Assembly (NCBI RefSeq): GCF_000406165.1
Contig: NZ_CM001977.1
Span: 3,670,617 to 3,680,707 of the forward strand
Reading direction: 5' to 3'
Source of the DNA: Dickeya zeae NCPPB 2538
Lineage (GTDB): Bacteria; Pseudomonadota; Gammaproteobacteria; Enterobacterales; Enterobacteriaceae
Length of the DNA stretch: 10,091 nt
Part shown: positions 5,001 to 10,091 of the stretch, in pieces
Numbering within the stretch: position 1 is the stretch's first letter
Layout of the letters: every line of letters begins with the position of its first letter
Position numbers and translations under genes: made by a program
Notes under the pieces: model-generated
Seen by the model: the letters and a program-made list of their open reading frames with translations, nothing else
The model's database searches: none
What the model was told of the DNA's origin: nothing

Positions 5001-8000
5001 AAACACCCCGAGCCACGGGTGCCAGCACCATGCCAGGTTGTCGCGGGTGCTGATGCTGATTTCACCAAAACGGTCGCTGACTCTGGCGAGTTCCCACTGC
5101 TTTTCCTCGGCCAGTTGCAGGTAAAGCGTGGTGTAATCCATCTCTACCCAGAGGCTGACGCCGTCGGCCATAGCCTGTTCCACTGAGCGAATCACATCGA
5201 TTTTTTTCCAGCCTTCCGGGCCGTCGTCCTGCAACATAAAACGCGCTTTTTCGCTTTCGTCTTCCAACCTCAGCCAGTAGCGTTGCTTCGGGTCTGAGCG
5301 GCGAAACGGCGTGTGCCGTTGCAGTTCGCCGTTCCAGTGCAACGACTCGCGCCACCACAGCACAGCCGTTGGTTGTGAAGACGACCCGTTTTTTGGCCCA
5401 AACAGTTTTGTTGCCAGCGCCGCATGTTCCAGTGAAATCAACGTAAACGGTTCTTTCAGTACCGGTGGCTGTTGAATTCGTGGCGCAGCGCTAATGTACT
5501 GGTAGTCCTCCGGTTTCAGCAGTTCCCGCAGGTCGTGGCTGGCGAGTGTGAAACCGTGCTCTGATTCAAAACCGGGGCGACAAAACGCAATCGTTTGCTT
5601 ATCACCAGCCGGACCATGCCGCAGTGCCCGCACGTTATGGCTTAGCAGATAAAAGTTAGGAGAGGTCGGTACATACTCGTCACGCTGGCGGTGGCGCAGA
5701 ATACGCCCGGCTAACTGGATAAATGAACGCATCGAGCTGGGTTCGGCGATAGCCCAGTCATAATCGTGGTCCCGCCCCACTTCCGCCACCGAGGTGGCCA
5801 GCACCACAAACAGGTGATGCTGCTGCGGCTGCTGTTCGATGGCATTACGAATTTCCGCCACCTGCCACAGTGCCTCTGGGTCTTTGCGCATCAGTGCCGC
5901 ATCCAGCCGCGCTTCGATGTGGGAGCGCATCGCCAGCGGGTGCTGGCTATGATAGACGCAATAGTGCACGCAGTAATCCGACGGGGAAGGCATCTCCATC
6001 AGCGCACGCGCTACGGCCACCAGCGGGTTGATGTTTGCCATGCGAATCAATCCCAGCGACACGGTTTTGCCGCTGGAATGCGTCTGGTGATGGTGCTGAT
6101 GCAGTGCAAACAACCTTTGGTGCAGGGTTTGCGCCACCGCCTGACATACCGCGCTCGCCTCTCTCATCGGGCTTGCCACCGGTTCAATCTCCGCCCAGCG
6201 CAGCCGCCGCTCCTGCTGTTGCAGCTTGTCGATACGCCCGGCGACAAACGCCTGATGCTGATCGGCAAAAGCGCGGGTATCGGCTATCGTCTGGCACTGG
6301 CTGTCGAATTCATCAAACCAGCCGCAGCAAATACTCAACGGCGTACCCGGTTCACCGTACGCCTGCTGCCAGGCTTCGCGCCCTTTCAGGTAGGCTTCGA
6401 ACAGTGCGCGGATCAACGCCGGTGGCAGCGTGGCGGACGACAGCAGCACCCGTGAGCCAAGCATCCCCGCCCAGTTCACCAGCCGACACAGCGCGGGCAG
6501 GTCTTCCAGCCCAAAATCGTCCGGCTCATCCAGCACCAAATCCGAGGTGAGCAGCCGCAGCATCGGCGCAATCTGGTGGCCGCCGCGCAGGCTTTCGGTC
6601 GCGGGCATCAGGTGGTCGATGGTGGTAACCAGCACCGGCGCACTCAGCAGTTGGTGCAGCGGCGGCGATTTTTCCAGCCAGGTTTTCAGCCGCCCGTCAT
6701 CCAGCGAGCCGTCGTAACTGACGTACTGATGCTCGCTAAACAGCGACTCAGCTGATTCGCTACCGGTTTGCACCACACGCGTTTCCTGCTCCTGCTGGCG
6801 TAGCTCATGCAGTTCCTGCACCGCTTGCGAGCCTATCAACACCGCCAGGTCGTCTTCATCCAGCGTCAGGCGCTGGCGCAGGGCATCGCCGGTTTGCAGC
6901 GTCAGGGTGCGCAGGCCAAGTGCTACCGAAAAACGACACCCGACGGACTCCTCTGCCAGCGCATACATGATGCGGGCATTCGCCAGCGTCTTGCCGCGCC
7001 CGGTAGAGGCCATGTTGACGCCAAAGAAACCGTGGCGAGCCGCCTGCTCACGTATCGCACAGACCTGATCAAATGCCCGGTCCTGCCAGCGGAAGCGCGC
7101 ATCGGTGCTGCGCTGGCGAAAGCCTTTGTGCCGGGTGATGGCTGGCAGTGTGTCGCGCAGGTGCGGCAGGCTACGCCCAAGCAGCAGCGCATTCTGCGCC
7201 ACGCCGACGCAGTGCTCATCCAGTTGCTGTTTGAGCTTGCCAGTCTTTCTGTCGGTATTGGCCCACACGGTATAACCAGGGTCTTGCCAGCCGGAGGTGG
7301 CATCGGAAGAGGAGTAATGGTGATCTGCCAGCATCAGCGACAGCCGCGCCAGATGCACCGTCAGCCGTTGGTCCAGTTGGCCGAAGGTCATCAACGAGGG
7401 TAACTTCAGCGCACGGGTGGCGAACTTGCGCGCTTTTTCACACCAGACGCGGCTTTGCAGCGGCGTGCCATGCGGGAACTGCCACACCTGTTGCCATTCC
7501 TGCGCGCTGATATCCGGGCGCAGGTGATTAATGGCATTCCAGCAAGGTGACACCTGCCCGGTCAGCCACTGACTCACATCGGCTAAATCAGGGCTGTGAT
7601 TGCCGCTCTTGTCATCCAAGAACATCGGCAAACGGTGGTGGGAAACAATCAGCCAGCCCACCACCTGCGCCAGCGGCGGCAGGCTGTTAAACGGCGAGGG
7701 TTTGGGGATTCTCGCATCCTGCTGCAAGCGCGCCAGCAACGCCGCTTCCTCCTCCGCGCTGATAGCGGCCAGCGCCGTCAGCCAACCGGTATCATCCCGA
7801 TCGCCGACAAACGCCTGAAACAGCCGCAGCGACACCCACTCGTGGCGAAGCGGCTGGCTGCGCGGCCCCTTGCCCCGCAACCCGGCCTGAAACAGCGCAT
7901 TGGCTTTGCCGATGTCGTGAAACAGCCCGGCAATCGCCGCCAGCAGGCTGAAGGCTTCAGCACTGTGCCACGGGTTTTCATCCTGGCTGCGCAGAATATC

Positions 8001-8285
8001 GCGCTCGGTACGGTTGGTGGGCACACTGCCTTGCGGGTTGAAACGCCGCAGGTTGCCGACAATCCACAACAGTTCGGTGTGATTGGCGCTACGAATCCAG
8101 TGGCAGGCCACGGCGGTGTTGCGCCGTGCGGTTTTACGCAGCAGTGTGCGCAGCGTTTTTAACCCTTCTTCGGTGATGGCGGTCTGCCAGGTGCGCTCCC
8201 CTTTGCGCTCGGCGAACTGGTCCAGCACCCGGCGGGTTTCCACCAGCGCCCGCTTGTTGCATTCGGAAATCAGCAGGATGTTCAT
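4986..8285 (-). CDS. cas2-3: Cas2-3 fusion: Cas2 domain, HD nuclease and SF2 helicase
   Basis: Predicted 1099-residue type I-F fusion, close to the 1076 residues of the Pseudomonas protein. The Cas2 domain (about 1-90, from MNILLISECNKRAL) partners Cas1 in spacer integration. The HD nuclease follows, with HDIGK at 123-127 and further candidate metal ligands in HHRLP (216-220) and DHH (320-322). The helicase carries Walker A ASTGRGKT (426-433), a DEAD-like LDEPD (585-589), SSAT (616-619), TSVAEVGRDHD (831-841) and QLAGRILRHR (857-866). All motifs look intact, so degradation of targets should work. The start is the ATG at 8285, which overlaps the cas1 TGA as ATGA; the upstream open frame lies inside cas1. 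The gene is followed by the 355-base intergenic region with the mini-array rather than directly by csy1. Confidence 0.98.
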   Translation of the reverse strand: MNILLISECNKRALVETRRVLDQFAERKGERTWQTAITEEGLKTLRTLLRKTARRNTAVACHWIRSANHTELLWIVGNLRRFNPQGSVPTNRTERDILRSQDENPWHSAEAFSLLAAIAGLFHDIGKANALFQAGLRGKGPRSQPLRHEWVSLRLFQAFVGDRDDTGWLTALAAISAEEEAALLARLQQDARIPKPSPFNSLPPLAQVVGWLIVSHHRLPMFLDDKSGNHSPDLADVSQWLTGQVSPCWNAINHLRPDISAQEWQQVWQFPHGTPLQSRVWCEKARKFATRALKLPSLMTFGQLDQRLTVHLARLSLMLADHHYSSSDATSGWQDPGYTVWANTDRKTGKLKQQLDEHCVGVAQNALLLGRSLPHLRDTLPAITRHKGFRQRSTDARFRWQDRAFDQVCAIREQAARHGFFGVNMASTGRGKTLANARIMYALAEESVGCRFSVALGLRTLTLQTGDALRQRLTLDEDDLAVLIGSQAVQELHELRQQEQETRVVQTGSESAESLFSEHQYVSYDGSLDDGRLKTWLEKSPPLHQLLSAPVLVTTIDHLMPATESLRGGHQIAPMLRLLTSDLVLDEPDDFGLEDLPALCRLVNWAGMLGSRVLLSSATLPPALIRALFEAYLKGREAWQQAYGEPGTPLSICCGWFDEFDSQCQTIADTRAFADQHQAFVAGRIDKLQQQERRLRWAEIEPVASPMREASAVCQAVAQTLHQRLFALHQHHHQTHSSGKTVSLGLIRMANINPLVAVARALMEMPSPSDYCVHYCVYHSQHPLAMRSHIEARLDAALMRKDPEALWQVAEIRNAIEQQPQQHHLFVVLATSVAEVGRDHDYDWAIAEPSSMRSFIQLAGRILRHRQRDEYVPTSPNFYLLSHNVRALRHGPAGDKQTIAFCRPGFESEHGFTLASHDLRELLKPEDYQYISAAPRIQQPPVLKEPFTLISLEHAALATKLFGPKNGSSSQPTAVLWWRESLHWNGELQRHTPFRRSDPKQRYWLRLEDESEKARFMLQDDGPEGWKKIDVIRSVEQAMADGVSLWVEMDYTTLYLQLAEEKQWELARVSDRFGEISISTRDNLAWCWHPWLGVFGALK

Positions 8286-9283
8286 TGCGCCCCCTGACTC
8301 CCGGTTTTCGCCACCTGGCTTAATTGCTGTGCCACTTGTTGCAGGCTGTCGATCATCACGTCCAGCGCTTCGGCCTGACGAAACGACGTCAGGCAACGCT
8401 GGCGAAAGTCCTGCTCGTCTTCCCCTTCCATGGCGGCGATAAACGCCTGCGGCAGAATCAGCGCGTCTTTAATCAGGTCCGCCACATCAAACACCAGCCC
8501 GCCGCGCCGGGTTTTACCGTGCAGCACCGCCAGCCCGTGCGGCAGGCCCAGCACCCACAACGCCACCGCCGCTAACCCGTAAGCCAGATAATTACCGTGG
8601 TCGAGAAAACGGTTCGCCAGGTCGGTACCGCCGCCACGTTTAGCACGGGTAAAATCACCGTAACTCACCGCGTTGGCCGCCAGCCGGTACAGCGCTTTGG
8701 TCATCATCGCTTCCTGCACCAATACGTCGTTACTGGTGCGACACGCCGTCAGCCCCTGCTGATAGCGGTTAAGCAGCGCTTCCACATGCTCGGGTTTGAT
8801 AGCAAAACGCGACTCACGCGCCAGCCGCCCGCCCAGCCAGTGCTGGCGAATCTGGCCAATGCGCACCTGCTGAAAGGCAATCGCTGCCGCCAGCCGCTGC
8901 TCTTCGTTAAACCAGAAGCTGACCCAATCCTGCAAATACTCAGTAGGGCGATATTCACTTTGCGGCGACAGCCATGACACCGCCACTTCGGCCTCATTGG
9001 CCGCGAACAGCGGCGTACCACCACCGCCACAAAACCCGACCATCACCCCGGCGCGGGCAAATTCCCGCATCGCCGCCTGCGTGACCGAAGTACCGGTGCC
9101 AAGCATCACCACGCTGGTATTAGCAATCGGGATATTCCAGTACAACGACTGATTCCCTTCTTCGGTGACATATTCCACCCGCCCACCATTCACCAAAATA
9201 CGGCAATGCTGGAGGTAATAAATATTGGCGCGTTTGGAATGCAGAATGGTTTTTAAATCCGACGGGCTGAATACGTTATCCAT
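8282..9283 (-). CDS. cas1: Cas1 integrase, type I-F
   Basis: Predicted 333-residue Cas1, against about 324 in Pseudomonas. With the Cas2 domain of Cas2-3 it cuts and joins new spacers at the leader-repeat junction. The ATG at 9283 (MDNVFSPSDLKTILHSKRAN) gives the family's usual N-terminus; the open frame extends 14 codons upstream without family resemblance. The ribosome binding site is weak. Likely metal-binding residues are Glu191 (in QEAMMTKAL), His255 (in LAVLHGK) and Asp266/Asp269 (in FDVADL). The gene is first in the operon, overlaps cas2-3 by four bases and is transcribed away from the right array, sharing that array's leader region as its upstream sequence. No clear sigma-70 promoter could be chosen between 9284 and 9449. 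Confidence 0.97.
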   Translation of the reverse strand: MDNVFSPSDLKTILHSKRANIYYLQHCRILVNGGRVEYVTEEGNQSLYWNIPIANTSVVMLGTGTSVTQAAMREFARAGVMVGFCGGGGTPLFAANEAEVAVSWLSPQSEYRPTEYLQDWVSFWFNEEQRLAAAIAFQQVRIGQIRQHWLGGRLARESRFAIKPEHVEALLNRYQQGLTACRTSNDVLVQEAMMTKALYRLAANAVSYGDFTRAKRGGGTDLANRFLDHGNYLAYGLAAVALWVLGLPHGLAVLHGKTRRGGLVFDVADLIKDALILPQAFIAAMEGEDEQDFRQRCLTSFRQAEALDVMIDSLQQVAQQLSQVAKTGSQGAQ

Positions 9284-9448
9284 AAAACCGTTTCTCTGTT
9301 GTCGTGATAAAGCAACACCGCCCACGCAATGATACGCAGGCTAATAGTTCGCCAGAAACATGTAATGCACTGGAAAGTAACGAGAATTAACCTAGCATAG
9401 CCCCAACGGGAAAGTGAATGACGCCGAAAAGACTTTCCTTATTTTCAT

Positions 9449-9518
9449 ACCCTTTTTTTCCGCTGTCTTTTTCGATATTGAAAAATCAACAAGTTACCGA
9501 CAGCCGAAAAAAAAGGGT
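9449..9518. repeat. Leader palindrome, counterpart of 693-759
   Basis: Arms 9449-9467 (ACCCTTTTTTTCCGCTGTC) and 9499-9518 (GACAGCCGAAAAAAAAGGGT) are inverted repeats around a 31-base loop. The left leader has the same plan with different inner stem bases (GCGGCCAG/CTGGCCGC), so pairing is kept while sequence changes. There is no T-run after it on either strand and no gene end beside it, so terminator function does not explain it. Confidence 0.65.
9484..9496 (+). promoter_or_regulatory. Predicted IHF binding site in the right leader
   Basis: AATCAACAAGTTA fits the IHF consensus WATCAANNNNTTR exactly. It lies in the loop of the 9449-9518 palindrome, 83 bases before the first repeat, comparable to the left leader. 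Its orientation relative to the array is opposite to that of the left site. Confidence 0.65.
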
Positions 9519-9579
9519 CTGACAGCGAAAATCGACAATTGCAGGCCGAAATACAACGGGTTAGAGTCAACGGGCTACA

Positions 9580-10091
9580 GTTCACTGCCGGATAGGCAGC
9601 TTAGAAAAGTGATGGTGTTCAGCAACAGGCGACGATTGCGTTCACTGCCGGATAGGCAGCTTAGAAATCAAATGACAGTGGATTAATCAGGCGTTGCCCG
9701 TTCACTGCCGGATAGGCAGCTTAGAAACATACCTGCTGGACGACCGGACCTGCTTTATCGTTCACTGCCGGATAGGCAGCTTAGAAAAGGTCATCACCGA
9801 TCAGTACTTCGACGAGATCGTTCACTGCCGGATAGGCAGCTTAGAAACATTACCATGGCGACCGCCAGTAACAGACTGCCGTTCACTGCCGGATAGGCAG
9901 CTTAGAAAGCTATGAAAATCACACCGACGCAAACAGAAGCGTTCACTGCCGGATAGGCAGCTTAGAAATTTGCTTGCAGGATGACGCCATGATGGCCGAC
10001 GTTCACTGCCGGATAGGCAGCTTAGAAACAGCGATACACCAGCGCGTCGCGCATCTTCGTGTTCACTGCCGGATAGGCAGCTTAGAAATTC
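9580..10091 (+). CRISPR. Type I-F CRISPR array, at least 9 repeats (right array)
   Basis: Nine identical 28-base repeats start at 9580, 9640, 9700, 9760, 9820, 9881, 9941, 10001 and 10061. Each begins GTTCACTGCCGGATAGGCAG and ends CTTAGAAA; only the loop (GGATA) differs from the left array. Eight complete spacers are 32 bases, except the one at 9848-9880, which is 33. The array runs off the right edge after three bases of a ninth spacer. The newest repeat is 9580-9607, beside the leader. Several spacers have open frames that could be coding (for example 9788-9819), in keeping with phage or plasmid origin, but I recognise no target. Confidence 0.99.

Larger units (their letters stand above)
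9284..9579 (+). promoter_or_regulatory. Leader of the right CRISPR array and upstream region of cas1
   Basis: The 296 bases between the cas1 start and the first repeat hold no convincing gene. The array-proximal part, from about 9449, is AT-rich and carries the palindrome at 9449-9518 and an IHF site at 9484-9496. A weak array promoter, TTGCAG (9539-9544), 17 bases, TAGAGT (9562-9567), lies nearer the array. The leader ends in CTACA before the first repeat, as does the left leader. The cas1 promoter must lie in the other half but none stands out. Confidence 0.75.

Noticed and set aside
5766..6455. Long plus-strand open frames opposite cas2-3 and other cas genes
   Set aside because: They are antisense shadows of GC-rich coding sequence, lacking family resemblance and ribosome binding sites.
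9284..9448. A sigma-70 promoter for cas1
   Set aside because: Only hexamer pairs with about three matches each could be drawn on the minus strand; none was good enough to annotate.
9414..9915. Open frames of 90 and 73 codons over the right leader and array
   Set aside because: They are translations of the repeats themselves (recurring SLPDRQLR-like and HCRIGSLE peptides), a regular product of the 60-base period, not genes.
1..10091. A transposon-associated (type I-F3) or otherwise minimal variant
   Set aside because: cas1 and a full-length cas2-3 with intact nuclease and helicase motifs are present, csy1 and csy2 are separate genes, and no transposition genes are seen. This is a canonical type I-F1 system apart from the intergenic module.

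Overview
The window holds a complete type I-F (Csy/Ypest) CRISPR-Cas locus from a gammaproteobacterium. The Cas proteins, the repeats that begin GTTCACTGCCG and end CTTAGAAA, and a GC content near 55-60% suggest a plant-associated enterobacterium of the Pectobacteriaceae (Dickeya/Pectobacterium-like). The genus is inferred from family resemblance and was not tested.

Layout, left to right. Positions 1-631 are a CRISPR array of 11 repeats read on the minus strand. Positions 632-759 are its leader, which also holds the terminator of the cas operon. The interference genes follow on the minus strand: cas6f/csy4 (760-1314), csy3 (1319-2326), csy2 (2343-3296) and csy1 (3293-4630). A 355-base gap separates csy1 from cas2-3. 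Then come cas2-3 (4986-8285) and cas1 (8282-9283), also on the minus strand, a second leader (9284-9579) and a second array of 9 repeats on the plus strand (9580 to the window end). Both leaders face inward. The arrays use two repeat variants that differ only in the hairpin loop. Both leaders carry a long palindrome with an IHF consensus site in its loop.

The genes form a standard system. Cas1 with Cas2-3 acquires spacers. Cas6f cuts array transcripts. Csy1, Csy2, Csy3 and Cas6f form the surveillance complex. Cas2-3 is recruited to degrade targets.

The striking part is the 4631-4985 gap. It encodes, on the plus strand, what looks like a one-spacer degenerate CRISPR: repeat-like hairpin (4896-4927), 30-nt pseudo-spacer (4928-4957), repeat-like hairpin (4958-4985). 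The first hairpin has compensatory changes that keep its stem. The pseudo-spacer matches a site only about 80 bases away (4820-4849), with a CC PAM (4818-4819), a perfect nine-base seed and 19 of 30 identities overall. That site lies between a predicted minus-strand promoter and an otherwise hidden 48-codon gene (4664-4810) with a good ribosome binding site, just upstream of csy1. This is the architecture expected of a crRNA-like guide with which the Csy complex represses, without cleaving, a toxin gene (CreTA-like), its own effector operon (CreR-like), or both. The sequence parts are visible; the regulation is inferred.
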